A stretch of 64,000 bases of DNA from Chryseobacterium sp. H1D6B (GCF_029892445.1 NZ_JARXVJ010000001.1:1240001-1304000); one strand, 5' to 3'; positions 47,366-56,479 are shown, numbered from the stretch's first letter. The notes: generated by a model from the sequence alone, not told the origin. Numbers and translations: made by a program.

Positions 47366-47734
47366 ATGAGGAGTAAAATTTTTGGATTCGCCTTAACAGC
47401 GGCCTTTTTATTAACTGCCTGTAAAACAACATCAACAGCCCAAAACACTTCTAAAAGTACTATTAGAGAGATTATTAACAGCTCGGATGTGACTTTAATA
47501 GATGTAAGAATTCCAGATCAGTATCAAGAAGGAACAGCAAAAAATGCGGTCAATATTCCTTTAGCAGATATTCAAAATAATATTGATGCTCTTAAGGGTA
47601 AAAAAGTAGTTGTTTTCTGCAATAAAGGAATACAGGCAGATCAAGCTGTAGAAATTTTAAAGAAAAATGGAGTAGATGTTTATGATGGTACAAGCTGGAA
47701 GAATGTGAAAGCAATTCAGGACGAAAAACTTTAA
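47366..47734 (+). CDS. Rhodanese-domain lipoprotein
   Basis: 122 aa from ATG 47366, directly after the previous stop; the longer frame from 47342 overlaps that gene and masks the signal. MRSKIFGFALTAAFLLTACK contains a lipobox ending at Cys19. The single rhodanese domain has VTLIDVRIPDQYQEGTA and an active-site loop FCNKGIQA with Cys. It would act in the periplasm as a sulfurtransferase beside the cytosolic fusion protein. Confidence 0.88.
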   Translation: MRSKIFGFALTAAFLLTACKTTSTAQNTSKSTIREIINSSDVTLIDVRIPDQYQEGTAKNAVNIPLADIQNNIDALKGKKVVVFCNKGIQADQAVEILKKNGVDVYDGTSWKNVKAIQDEKL

Positions 47735-47757
47735 TTTTTGAACTAAAAACCAAAACT

Positions 47758-48057
47758 ATGTCACAAAAATTTCAAGAAATTATTAATTCCGAAAGGCCTG
47801 TTCTAATAGACTTTTTTGCCACTTGGTGCCAGCCCTGCAAAGTTCAGTCTTCGGTTTTAACAACGGTAAAAGAAAACATTGGCGAAGGAGCCAGAATTAT
47901 AAAAGTGGACGTTGATCAATATCCAGCCATTGCTTCACAATATGGAGTAAGGGGTGTTCCAACGCTGGCCATTTTCAAAGACGGAGAGCTGCTCTGGAAG
48001 GAAAGCGGGGTGCATGATGTCAACACATTAACGCAGCTGTTAAGACAATATGAATAA
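47758..48057 (+). CDS. trxA: Thioredoxin
   Basis: 99 aa thioredoxin. The redox motif is WCQPC (Cys24, Cys27) in DFFATWCQPCKVQ. A cis-proline occurs in RGVPTLAIFKDG. No signal peptide, so cytosolic. It is last in the sulfur cassette and may reduce the persulfide or the rhodanese intermediates. The Gln in WCQPC (usually WCGPC) suggests altered redox potential. Confidence 0.92.
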   Translation: MSQKFQEIINSERPVLIDFFATWCQPCKVQSSVLTTVKENIGEGARIIKVDVDQYPAIASQYGVRGVPTLAIFKDGELLWKESGVHDVNTLTQLLRQYE

Positions 48058-48080
48058 AACTGTGAGCACTCACAGTTTTT
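48056..48080 (+). terminator. Terminator of the sulfur cassette
   Basis: Perfect stem AAAACTGTGAG / CTCACAGTTTT followed by a T run. It begins at the trxA stop codon and also faces the convergent omega-amidase-like gene. Confidence 0.85.
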
Positions 48081-48102
48081 TTTATTTTAAAGAGTATATA
48101 TT

Positions 48103-48855
48103 TTATAATTGGATCGAAAATACATCCCGGTCATTCAAAAATTGAAAATGATTTCGAAAATCTTTTAATTCATCTAAATTTAGTACTGCAGAAATAATAT
48201 TCCCTTTTTTCTCAGTAATTTCTTTCCCGTCAGCAAAAAAGCAGTGAGAACTTTCCTGATAGAAAAGGTCATTACCGTCTGTTCCTATTCTATTTAAGCC
48301 AAAAACAAAAGATAAATTTTCAATAGCTCTGGCTTTCAGGAGATGTTCCCAGGCTCCTACTCTTTTCTCAGGCCAGTTTGCAATATATAAAACAGCATCA
48401 TAATCATTGTTGTTTCTGGCAAACACTGGAAAACGGAGATCATAGCATACCTGCAACAAGAAACGGATTCCTTTATATTCAACAATTACTCTGTCTTTTC
48501 CGGGAGTATACATTTTATCTTCTCCAGAAAAAGAAAACAAATGTCTTTTGTCATAAAATACAGTTTCAGCATCCGGCTTTACAAAATACATTCTGTTGTA
48601 ATACTTACCATTTTCTTCTACCGGTGCACTGCCGCAGCATGCCGTGTTTTTTTCTTTTGAGATCTTTTTCAGAAATTCTAAAGATTCTTCATTCCTGTCT
48701 GAAACCTCAGAAGCATCCATGCAGAAACCCGTGGAAAACATTTCAGGCAGAAGAAAAATATCGGCTTCTTCATTCTTCAGCTGTTCTTCAATTAGTTGAA
48801 AATTTCCCTTTTTATTTTTCCAGATAATATCTAAATTGAGACCTTTAATTTTCAT
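48103..48855 (-). CDS. Nitrilase-superfamily omega-amidase-like hydrolase
   Basis: 250 aa. The Glu-Lys-Cys triad is visible: LLPEMFSTGF (Glu), FYDKRHLFSF (Lys) and LLQVCYDLRFP (Cys). The family branch that includes YafV hydrolyses 2-oxoglutaramate and related omega-amides. No operon partner. The start MKIKGLNLDIIWKNK is normal. Confidence 0.9.
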   Translation of the reverse strand: MKIKGLNLDIIWKNKKGNFQLIEEQLKNEEADIFLLPEMFSTGFCMDASEVSDRNEESLEFLKKISKEKNTACCGSAPVEENGKYYNRMYFVKPDAETVFYDKRHLFSFSGEDKMYTPGKDRVIVEYKGIRFLLQVCYDLRFPVFARNNNDYDAVLYIANWPEKRVGAWEHLLKARAIENLSFVFGLNRIGTDGNDLFYQESSHCFFADGKEITEKKGNIISAVLNLDELKDFRNHFQFLNDRDVFSIQL

Positions 48856-48959
48856 AAATCTTATTCTAAAACTTGTATAAAAATACAGCTTTTAATTGAT
48901 TTCGGTTTCATTTTTGATGCGGTTATTTCTTTATTAACAACATCAAAAATTTAAGATTT

Positions 48960-49400
48960 ATGAAAAAATTGGTTTTTATGTTTATTCTGATTCTTTTTGG
49001 CACCACAGCCCGTGCACAGGCATGGACAGGGAAAGGAGATCAGAAAATACAGCTGGGGTTCAGTGCTTGGGGATACGGAACTGGAGTTACAGGAACTTAT
49101 GATTACGGTTTAAATAAACTTATCTCAGTGGGAGCAGGTATGAATGCTTACTTCAGCGGATATAAAGATAATGATAACGACAACAGAGTTTTTATTTTCG
49201 GAAGACTGAATTTCCACCTTCGGGACGCCTTACAGCTTCCTGAAAAACTGGACATCTACCCTGGAGTAGACTTAGGAGTTGTTGGAAAAGATTTCGGGAT
49301 CGGAGCCCATATTGGAGCCCGATACTATTTCACGGAAAAAGTAGGTGTATTTGCAGAAGTAGGAAACAATGGCAGTCTCGGCGTTTCTTTCAATTTATAG
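48960..49400 (+). CDS. Small outer-membrane barrel-like protein
   Basis: 146 aa, signal peptide MKKLVFMFILILFGTTARAQ. The mature part alternates hydrophobic and polar residues with many Gly and aromatics (IQLGFSAWGYGTGVTGTYDY, YPGVDLGVVGKDFGIGAHIG) and ends GVSFNL, typical of an outer-membrane beta-barrel. It resembles a small Flavobacteriia family I recall as DUF6646. Function unknown. Confidence 0.75.
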   Translation: MKKLVFMFILILFGTTARAQAWTGKGDQKIQLGFSAWGYGTGVTGTYDYGLNKLISVGAGMNAYFSGYKDNDNDNRVFIFGRLNFHLRDALQLPEKLDIYPGVDLGVVGKDFGIGAHIGARYYFTEKVGVFAEVGNNGSLGVSFNL

Positions 49401-49421
49401 AAAACGCGTTCTTTATATGAC

Positions 49422-49446
49422 AAAGCTTCTCATTTCGAGGAGCTTT
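49422..49446 (+). terminator. Terminator of the barrel-like gene
   Basis: Stem AAAGCTTCTC / GAGGAGCTTT (one T-G pair) with loop ATTTC and a T-rich exit. Confidence 0.7.
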
Positions 49447-49449
49447 TTA

Positions 49450-49480
49450 TTTGGCATAGTTTTGATAATTGTTACCTTTG
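49450..49480 (+). promoter_or_regulatory. Promoter of rseP
   Basis: -33 TTTG (49450-49453), 19-bp spacer, then -7 TACCTTTG (49473-49480). The best full match to the Bacteroidota consensus in the window, 24 nt before the rseP ATG. Confidence 0.75.
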
Positions 49481-49504
49481 CAAATTAAAATCTAAAAATA
49501 ATTA

Positions 49505-50986
49505 ATGGAATTAGCAATTAAGATCTTTCAATTCATATTAAGCATTTCTATCTTAGTAATTCTCCACGAGCTTGGGCATTTTTTACCCGCAAAATGGTTT
49601 AAGACCAGAGCTGAAAAATTCTTCTTGTTTTTTGACCCTTGGATTTCATTGTTTTCAATGAAGAAGATCAATGGAAAATGGCAGTATAAATTTTTATCTT
49701 CAAACCTTCCAGACACTGAAGTGATTGAGGTAGACGGAGAAAAGAGAGAAGTTCCTATCGACATATCAAAACTACCTGATACCGACTGGAGAAAACATCC
49801 TGAACAGACCAAATACGGAATTGGATGGCTTCCTTTGGGAGGTTATGTAAAAATCGCCGGAATGGTTGACGAAAGTATGGATAAAGAACAGCTGAAAAAA
49901 CCTGCACAGCCTTGGGAATTCAGATCAAAACCAGCTTGGCAGCGATTAATCATCATGCTTGGAGGAGTAACTGTAAATTTCTTTCTGGCGTGGCTGATTT
50001 TCGGGTGTCTTTCTTATTTCAACGGGGAAACCTCATTTGATACAACGAAGGTAGAAACTCCGATGCATTATACAGGTATTGCAAAAGCAATGGGCTTTGA
50101 AGACGGAGATAAAATCTTAAAAGTAGATGGAAAAACTCAAAATAATTTAGATAAATTATCATTAGATGTTTTGTTAAGCGACCATATTACTGTTTTAAGA
50201 AACGGAAAGGAAGTTACTTTCAATACAAACGATGACGGAAAGGCATTAGCTTTTAAAGATGAAAATCCTAAAGCATTTCTTACTCCAAGATACGCTCCTG
50301 TTATCGATACCATCGTAAATCCTAAAGCTTATGAAGCAGGTCTAAGAACTGGAGACCAAGTGGTTTCTGTAAACGGACAGAAGATCAACTATTACGATGA
50401 GTTCCAAAGTCTGGTGGTGAAAAATCCAGGCAAAAATATTAACATAGAAGTATTAAGAGCTGGAAAAGTACAGCAGTTAAGCCTTCCCGTATCAAAAGAA
50501 GGAACGATCGGCATTGCTTCTTATAAGCAGATGCAACAGTATGCAAAAACACAGCATTTTACGCTTGTACAATCTATAGGAAGAGGATTTACTAGAAGTA
50601 TTGAAAGCTTGACTTACCAGGTGAAACAGTTCAAATTGATATTCAACAGAAAAGTTCAAGGATATAAGAAAGTAGGAGGACCTATTGCAATTGTAAAGAA
50701 CATGCCTGTAGACCAAGCGAAAGACGGAAGTTTTTCTATTAACTGGACTGCATTCTGGGGATTCACTGCCATGTTTTCAGTTTGGCTGGCATTTTTAAAT
50801 CTAATTCCTATCCCGGGACTTGACGGAGGACATGTATTATTTACATTATGGGAGATGATCACAGGAAAACCTGTACCACAAAAGGTTTTAGAGAATGCAC
50901 AGATGGTTGGGGTTATCTTCCTGTTAGGCTTAATGTTACTAATTTTCGGAAGCGATATCTTTAAAATGATTACAGGAAGTTTATAA
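49505..50986 (+). CDS. rseP: RIP metalloprotease RseP (site-2 protease)
   Basis: 493 aa intramembrane zinc protease. HELGH is at residues 21-25 of the first membrane helix. A PDZ domain with a GxxYEAGLRTGDQVVSVNG segment lies in the middle. The C-terminal helix has LNLIPIPGLDGGH, the second zinc motif. It cuts anti-sigma factors and leftover signal peptides in other bacteria. It has its own strong promoter. It is distinct from the M50 protease at 9381, which lacks PDZ domains. Confidence 0.95.
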   Translation: MELAIKIFQFILSISILVILHELGHFLPAKWFKTRAEKFFLFFDPWISLFSMKKINGKWQYKFLSSNLPDTEVIEVDGEKREVPIDISKLPDTDWRKHPEQTKYGIGWLPLGGYVKIAGMVDESMDKEQLKKPAQPWEFRSKPAWQRLIIMLGGVTVNFFLAWLIFGCLSYFNGETSFDTTKVETPMHYTGIAKAMGFEDGDKILKVDGKTQNNLDKLSLDVLLSDHITVLRNGKEVTFNTNDDGKALAFKDENPKAFLTPRYAPVIDTIVNPKAYEAGLRTGDQVVSVNGQKINYYDEFQSLVVKNPGKNINIEVLRAGKVQQLSLPVSKEGTIGIASYKQMQQYAKTQHFTLVQSIGRGFTRSIESLTYQVKQFKLIFNRKVQGYKKVGGPIAIVKNMPVDQAKDGSFSINWTAFWGFTAMFSVWLAFLNLIPIPGLDGGHVLFTLWEMITGKPVPQKVLENAQMVGVIFLLGLMLLIFGSDIFKMITGSL

Positions 50987-51013
50987 TTTTTTTCTAAAAA
51001 TTTTCCTGAAAGG

Positions 51014-51045
51014 CTTGTCTGGTATAAATATTCGTCCTATATTTG
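51014..51045 (+). promoter_or_regulatory. Promoter of the first tRNA-Asn
   Basis: CTTG (-33), 20-bp spacer, TATATTTG (-7) followed by GCACCAC. The arrangement is duplicated before the second tRNA. Confidence 0.7.
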
Positions 51046-51067
51046 CACCACTTAAAACAAAGGACAT

Positions 51068-51141
51068 TCCTCCTTAGCTCAGTTGGTTAGAGCATCTGAC
51101 TGTTAATCAGAGGGTCGCTGGTTCGAGCCCAGCAGGAGGAG
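51068..51141 (+). tRNA. tRNA-Asn (GTT)
   Basis: 74 nt. Acceptor arms TCCTCCT and AGGAGGA pair perfectly. The anticodon loop in CTGACTGTTAATCAG gives GTT, and the T-arm GGTTCGAGCC is standard. CCA is not fully encoded (GCA follows the acceptor). Confidence 0.97.
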
Positions 51142-51142
51142 C

Positions 51143-51174
51143 AAATCCCAAACAGAAATGTTTGGGATTTTTTT
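51143..51174 (+). terminator. Terminator of the first tRNA-Asn
   Basis: Perfect 12-bp stem AAATCCCAAACA / TGTTTGGGATTT, loop GAAA, then T4 and more T. Confidence 0.9.
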
Positions 51175-51340
51175 ATTTCTAGACTTTTCTTAAAATCATT
51201 TTTCCATTACAAAATACTTTAATTTTCACTCTGCCCACTTAAAACAGTGAAAATAAGGAGGAAAGACCTTCAGGACTTTTACTCTCAGCATTAATTGCTT
51301 TGTACCTGTTCATAAATCGTAAAAAATTTCTCAAAAAGAC

Positions 51341-51371
51341 TTGTCTGATATAAATATTCATATTATATTTG
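51341..51371 (+). promoter_or_regulatory. Promoter of the second tRNA-Asn
   Basis: TTG (-33), 20-bp spacer, TATATTTG (-7) followed by GCACCAC; diverged copy of the promoter at 51014. Confidence 0.7.
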
Positions 51372-51394
51372 CACCACCAAAAAATAAGAAACAT

Positions 51395-51468
51395 TCCTCC
51401 TTAGCTCAGTTGGTTAGAGCATCTGACTGTTAATCAGAGGGTCGCTGGTTCGAGCCCAGCAGGAGGAG
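51395..51468 (+). tRNA. tRNA-Asn (GTT), second identical copy
   Basis: Identical in sequence to the tRNA at 51068-51141, with the same anticodon and acceptor stem. Confidence 0.97.
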
Positions 51469-51470
51469 CA

Positions 51471-51500
51471 AAATCCCAGACAAAAATGTTTGGGATTTTT
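51471..51500 (+). terminator. Terminator of the second tRNA-Asn
   Basis: Stem AAATCCCAGACA / TGTTTGGGATTT (one G-T pair), loop AAAA, T run. Confidence 0.88.
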
Positions 51501-51800
51501 TATTTGTAAAAACCTTCCCATCCATAGAAAGCATATTAGGGTAATCTTTATTGTAAGCTTTTTTATAAATTAAGCATTATTCATCAAACAATCATTTTTC
51601 CCGCAAAACTTTCATAAAGAACAAAATTCCAATCTCATTTCTTCTTTTGTAGTTCTTTTAAGCTAAAAAGAACGATGCAAAACACACTTTTTTGTAGTAA
51701 TAATTCTACACCCATGTCGAATTATTACTACATCTGACAGAATTATTATCATTTATAATTCAATATTTTAGGAAGTTAGAAAATGAAAATAATTATTATG
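51501..51800. other. Gene-free stretch upstream of the exported protein gene
   Basis: About 300 bases, AT-rich. Short direct similarity of AATTATTAC/AATTATTAT words at 51718-51750 only. No reading frame or strong hairpin seen. It probably carries the promoter of 51801, but no convincing TAnnTTTG box was found. Confidence 0.4.
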
Positions 51801-52775
51801 AAAAAGTTAATACTTCTTGCTCTTATTCCTTACAATATATTCGCACAAATAGGAATAAACACAGCTACACCGTCAGCCACTTTAGAATTAACAGCAAAGG
51901 CACCTACAGGGACAACAACAGCAGTAGATGGGATCTTAATCCCTAGAGTAGACAGACAAAGAGCCCAAAGTATGGCTACTACTCCTACTTCAACTCTTAT
52001 CTATGTAAACAATATTGCTACCGGAACACAAACTGGAACAGCGGCAAATATAGATACTATAGGCTTTTATACTTACAACGGAACAGCGTGGGTAAAGTTG
52101 GACAGCAGCATTTATATCTCTGACGGCTCTCTTACAGGCACAAGAAATGTAAATCTTGCAGGAAACAACTTAGGATTTACGGGTACTGGTAATGTAGGTA
52201 TAGGCATCGCTGCTCCTACTGCAAAATTAGAACTGGCATCTGGAACAGCTAACACATCTGGATTAAAATTCACTAATATGACCAGCACAAGCCCGACTAC
52301 ACAAAATGTAGCTGCTTTAGGAGTAGATACAGCCGGAAATGTAGTAATCCAAAACACCGTTCCTTTAACATCAACTTTTAAGTCTTTCAGTATCAACGCT
52401 ACCGCTCCTACAGCATCGCTGATCACTATCGGAACGCTGGAGTTTCGCTTTCCTTTAACCACATGTACTGGAACGACTGATTCTTACATTCAGGTAAGAT
52501 CTACAAGCGGTGCCAACAATTTAGGCATTCTGCACGGCATGGTAAGAACAGCACAGGATATTTCTACTTTTGTAAATACTATTCCTTTAACCACCACTCC
52601 AACATTTGCTAATATTACATCCCTTCCTTTAAACTGTGTACAGGACGGACATGCGCAATTCAACTTTTATTCTTATACCGACAGAACTTTCTATCGTGTA
52701 AATATTAATATTGCAGATGGAGACTCATTAGGATTTGGAGCTTTAGGATATATTTTTGCCGAACTTCAGAGATAA
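51801..52775 (+). CDS. Exported protein with Bacteroidota VGIN-type N terminus
   Basis: 324 aa from ATG 51801 (MKKLILLALIPYNIFAQ), a cleaner signal peptide than the upstream in-frame ATG at 51783 gives. The mature start IGINTATPSATLELTAKAP matches the family pattern of the three paralogues at 5554-7884. A second such unit appears inside: GNVGIGIAAPTAKLELASG. The C-terminal half is unassigned with two Cys. Such repeats occur in exported fibre- or adhesin-like proteins; the role here is unknown. Confidence 0.72.
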   Translation, partial: KKLILLALIPYNIFAQIGINTATPSATLELTAKAPTGTTTAVDGILIPRVDRQRAQSMATTPTSTLIYVNNIATGTQTGTAANIDTIGFYTYNGTAWVKLDSSIYISDGSLTGTRNVNLAGNNLGFTGTGNVGIGIAAPTAKLELASGTANTSGLKFTNMTSTSPTTQNVAALGVDTAGNVVIQNTVPLTSTFKSFSINATAPTASLITIGTLEFRFPLTTCTGTTDSYIQVRSTSGANNLGILHGMVRTAQDISTFVNTIPLTTTPTFANITSLPLNCVQDGHAQFNFYSYTDRTFYRVNINIADGDSLGFGALGYIFAELQR

Positions 52776-52814
52776 TAACATTTCACTCAATTACTTATTA
52801 AATCAATAACTATG

Positions 52815-52837
52815 ACACCATCACATTGTGATGGTGT
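52815..52837 (+). terminator. Terminator of the exported protein gene
   Basis: Perfect 10-bp stem ACACCATCAC / GTGATGGTGT, loop ATT, followed by TATTTTTTGG. Confidence 0.82.
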
Positions 52838-52949
52838 TATTTTTTGGTACATTTGCACTTTTACATTTTTAATAAAATGTTAAAAAAATTAATCTTTTTA
52901 AATAAACTGCATACTTTTTGTTTATGCTAAATGCTTGAAGAAACAACAA

Positions 52950-55475
52950 ATGTTAATTAACCACTCAAAATATTATCCCCTCTTTTTTTTACTATTCTTA
53001 TCAGGGTATATCTGTGCTCAAAATACTGCGACCGGTAAAATTGTTGATGCGAAAACTAATAAAGAAGTAAGCGGCGTAGCAGTTTTTATAAATGACAGTA
53101 ATGATCCTTTTTTAACTACTACTAATGGAAGCTTCAGTGTTCAGTCTGACAGCATTATTTATAAACTAAAGTTTTTAAGAAAAAACTATGCTCTAGAAAG
53201 CGTAGATATCACTTCTGAAAATGCTAATAATTTACTGGTAAAGCTCGGCCAGGAACAGGTAGGAAATATTCAGGAAGTAGTTATTCATAACGAAAAAACA
53301 AAGTATAAAAACAAAAAAGAAAATCCTGCTTATGCAATCATGCAGGAAGTCTGGAAAAGAAAAAGGAATAACGGTTTAGATAAATTCAATACTTACACTT
53401 ATAAAGAGTACGAGAAGATTCAATTTGATGCCAGCAACCTAGACAGTGCTTTCATGAAGAAAAAGATCTTTAATAAACTTGATTTTATTTTTGATTATGC
53501 CGATTCCGCTGCCAACGGCAGAATGGAGCTTCCCATATTTTTAAATGAGTCTATCTACGAAAATTATGGTGAAAACAGACCGGGAAAAAAAACAAAAAAA
53601 CTTTTAATAGCTCAAAAAACATCAGGGTTTCAAGATAATCAGATCGTAACACTTACAGCCAAAAACCTTTACCGTGACATCAATATTTATGATAATACTT
53701 TAAATTATTTCGATATAGGATTTCCCAGCCCAGTAGGAACAGACGGCTTCAGTACCTATGATTATAATTTAATAGATACGATTTCCATTAGAGGAGAAAA
53801 TGCTTACAAAATAAGATATCTCCCTAAAAGAACAGAGGTTCTAGCCTTCCAGGGATATCTTTATATAGATACAGATACTTATGCGGTTTTAGGAGCTACT
53901 CTGAAGTCCACGCAGAGAATCAATGTAAACTTTATTAATGCAATTTCGACTGAACTAGAATATGACAACCCCGACGAAAACACTTTTCTTCCACGGAAGT
54001 TTGTTACCGAAATCGAAATGACTCTTTTTTCAAAAAAGAAAACCTCTAAAAGTATTGTAGCCAAAAGAACTGTTGATTATTCTAATTATGAATTCAATAA
54101 ACCGCTTGAAGCTTCGGTATTCACGAGAAGAGAAGAAGAATATGATGATAAATTCGTGGATAAAGACGATGCCTATTGGATGAAAGCAAGACCTGATACC
54201 TTATCTAAAAGTGAACAAGGTGTTTATGATATGCTTGACAAACTCCAAAAGACACCCAAATTCAACCGTATTGTAAAAATATACGAAACATTAGGATCAG
54301 GCTATTATAATATCACAAAAGGAATAGATATCGGCCCTATATTCTCAATATATGGAGTGAATGAGGTAGAAGGCGACAGAATCAGATTAGGAGCGCGAAC
54401 ATACTTCACTCAAAACGATCCATGGAGAGTTCAGTTTTATACCGCTTACGGGTTTAAAGACCACCAGGTTAAATATGGTGTAGAAGGCAGGTATATGTTC
54501 AACAGACTCAACCGTTTTATGGCAGGGGCAGGAACCAGAAGGGATATTATGCAGCTTGGAGTTCAATTAACTACTGATGACGGAATTATGTCACGTTCAT
54601 TTGCATCTTCCACTGTTTTTGCACGGGGCGAAAATGCATCATTAAGTTCTGTAAATCAAACTAACGTATTTACCGCTATTGAACCCTGGAAAAACTTTCA
54701 GGTTAGAATTGACGGAACCATGCAGAGTATTAAATCTGCTAATCCTGACGGTTTCAATCTGATGTATTACAGAAACGGCGGCCTAAGAAAAACAGTTAAT
54801 GACTCTCACGTTACTATAAGTTTAATTGCAAGACCAGGAGCTAAATTCTCCCAAACCGGGGTTGACAGATATGAACACGGAACGTTAGCTCCAACTATTG
54901 TTTTAAAGTATACAAGAGGAATAGAAGGCTTATTCAATGCTGATTTTAATTATAATAAACTACAGTTTATGTTCTACAAACCGGTTTTAATTGGAAGCTG
55001 GGGCAAAACTTTAATTAACTTTGAAGCAGGAAAAAATTTCAATACAGTTCCATTAGCTTTACAAAATATAATTCCGGGAAACCAGTCTTACAGCTTGGTT
55101 GGAAATACATTTGCACAGCTTAATTATTATGAGTTTGTAGCCGATACTTATACTACTCTTCAATTAGAGCATCATTTTAATGGAAAAATACTTTCTTACA
55201 TTCCTTTAATTAAAAAGCTGAAATTGAGAGAAGTAGCCTTTATCAGAGGGGCTTATGGAACTTTAAGTGATGCTTCTAAAGCTATTAATGTAGAAGGTTT
55301 TAAATACTCTGCTCCAAGCGAACATATCTATTATGAATACGGATTTGGAATCGAAAACATAGGTTTTGGGAATTTAAGAATTTTCCGTGTAGATTTTAAC
55401 TGGAGAGGAAATTATCTGGACAGACCTGATATTTCTACATTCGGCGTTAAAGCAGGATTCCAAGTAGGATTTTAA
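52950..55475 (+). CDS. DUF5686 outer-membrane protein with carboxypeptidase-regulatory-like domain
   Basis: 841 aa from ATG 52950; a TTG 15 nt upstream (52935) is in frame and could also start translation. Signal peptide ends CAQ. Residues about 25-100 are a beta-sandwich (NTATGKIVDAKTNKEVSGVA) as in TonB-linked receptors. The long rest matches the DUF5686 pattern, with an outer-membrane barrel-like C terminus ending GVKAGFQVGF. There is no TonB plug domain. It is probably an outer-membrane protein of unknown function; not part of a SusCD pair here. Confidence 0.85.
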   Translation: MLINHSKYYPLFFLLFLSGYICAQNTATGKIVDAKTNKEVSGVAVFINDSNDPFLTTTNGSFSVQSDSIIYKLKFLRKNYALESVDITSENANNLLVKLGQEQVGNIQEVVIHNEKTKYKNKKENPAYAIMQEVWKRKRNNGLDKFNTYTYKEYEKIQFDASNLDSAFMKKKIFNKLDFIFDYADSAANGRMELPIFLNESIYENYGENRPGKKTKKLLIAQKTSGFQDNQIVTLTAKNLYRDINIYDNTLNYFDIGFPSPVGTDGFSTYDYNLIDTISIRGENAYKIRYLPKRTEVLAFQGYLYIDTDTYAVLGATLKSTQRINVNFINAISTELEYDNPDENTFLPRKFVTEIEMTLFSKKKTSKSIVAKRTVDYSNYEFNKPLEASVFTRREEEYDDKFVDKDDAYWMKARPDTLSKSEQGVYDMLDKLQKTPKFNRIVKIYETLGSGYYNITKGIDIGPIFSIYGVNEVEGDRIRLGARTYFTQNDPWRVQFYTAYGFKDHQVKYGVEGRYMFNRLNRFMAGAGTRRDIMQLGVQLTTDDGIMSRSFASSTVFARGENASLSSVNQTNVFTAIEPWKNFQVRIDGTMQSIKSANPDGFNLMYYRNGGLRKTVNDSHVTISLIARPGAKFSQTGVDRYEHGTLAPTIVLKYTRGIEGLFNADFNYNKLQFMFYKPVLIGSWGKTLINFEAGKNFNTVPLALQNIIPGNQSYSLVGNTFAQLNYYEFVADTYTTLQLEHHFNGKILSYIPLIKKLKLREVAFIRGAYGTLSDASKAINVEGFKYSAPSEHIYYEYGFGIENIGFGNLRIFRVDFNWRGNYLDRPDISTFGVKAGFQVGF

Positions 55476-55550
55476 TTATAACTTATTATACTTACCAATA
55501 ATTCAATACATTACAACATTTCATAGAAACTAACAAATAATATCAACTTT

Positions 55551-55558
55551 TATATTTG
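55551..55558 (+). promoter_or_regulatory. -7 promoter box of the 55596 gene
   Basis: TATATTTG, matching TAnnTTTG, 37 nt before the ATG. Confidence 0.5.
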
Positions 55559-55595
55559 AAGTTTGTAAATTAGTAAAGCCTAAAACTTTATTACT

Positions 55596-56420
55596 ATGAA
55601 AAAACTTTTACTGTCTTTAATTTTGGCGGCAGCCTCTATTAACGCACAAGTCACGATCTTCCCTTGGGAAGAAACATTTGAAACAAATTCCGGAACTATA
55701 GACCAATGGATATGTGAATACATCAGCGGTACTAACTCTTCTGTTCCGAGCGGGATGTTCTGGAGCCTTAGAACAACAGCAAGCGTAGGATACTTTGGAG
55801 CTCCTGCTTACGAGGGAGAATATATGGCAGATTTCGATTCCAGATCCCACAGCAGAGATGGTGTTGCCAAATTTATCAGTCCTGTATTAGATCTGACGTA
55901 TGTATCAAATCCAACCCTAGAATTTGTTTACCGCAATATGATGTGGTCTCCTGATCAAAACATTTTAAACATCTATTACCGGATTTCACCGGCTGATCCA
56001 TGGATCCTTTTAACATCGTTCGATTCTAATATTACATCATGGACACCGATAAGCCCTATCAGCCTTCCAAACAAATCCGCAACGTATCAAATTGCATTAG
56101 AAGGCCAGGCAAAATACGGCTATTCAATCAACATAGATAATCTAATGATACAATCCTCAAGTTTAGCCACTTCTGAAGTAAGCAAGATATCTTCTTTTAA
56201 AATATATCCAAATCCTGCTTCTGATTATATAAACATTTCTTCAGACTCCCGCATTTCAGAAATAGCCATATTTGACCTCAGCGGAAAACAATTGACAACT
56301 CTAAAATACGAAAACGCCCCAATTACTATTCCTGTGAATAATTTATCCACAGGGATTTATATTATTCAGGTTAAGAATACAGACGGCTCAATAACTTCTC
56401 ATAAGTTTATTAAAAAATAA
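55596..56420 (+). CDS. Type IX-secreted protein with jelly-roll-like domain
   Basis: 274 aa. Signal peptide MKKLLLSLILAAASINAQ. The central part (WEETFETNSGTIDQWICEY, later ISPVLDLTYVSNPTLEFVYR and DNLMIQSSS) resembles the choice-of-anchor J/MAM-like beta-jelly-roll family of exported proteins. The C-terminal about 75 residues (FKIYPNPASDYINISSDSR to GIYIIQVKNTDGS) are a type A sorting domain of the type IX system. Adhesion or ligand binding at the surface is inferred. Confidence 0.88.
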   Translation: MKKLLLSLILAAASINAQVTIFPWEETFETNSGTIDQWICEYISGTNSSVPSGMFWSLRTTASVGYFGAPAYEGEYMADFDSRSHSRDGVAKFISPVLDLTYVSNPTLEFVYRNMMWSPDQNILNIYYRISPADPWILLTSFDSNITSWTPISPISLPNKSATYQIALEGQAKYGYSINIDNLMIQSSSLATSEVSKISSFKIYPNPASDYINISSDSRISEIAIFDLSGKQLTTLKYENAPITIPVNNLSTGIYIIQVKNTDGSITSHKFIKK

Positions 56421-56435
56421 AATTCAATAATAATT

Positions 56436-56470
56436 GTACATTCCCGGAATCTCTGATTCCGGGAATGTAC
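56436..56470. terminator. Long perfect hairpin after the 55596 gene
   Basis: 16-bp perfect stem GTACATTCCCGGAATC / GATTCCGGGAATGTAC with loop TCT. Unlike its neighbours it lacks a T run directly after it. It could stall, process or protect RNA ends. Confidence 0.6.
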
Positions 56471-56479
56471 TGCACAAAA

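Larger units (their letters stand above)
51014..51500 (+). repeat. Tandem duplication of a tRNA-Asn transcription unit
   Basis: Two copies (51014-51174 and 51340-51500) hold promoter, tRNA and terminator. The tRNA parts are identical, the promoter and terminator parts partly diverged, and the 165-nt spacer is unrelated. Confidence 0.85.
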
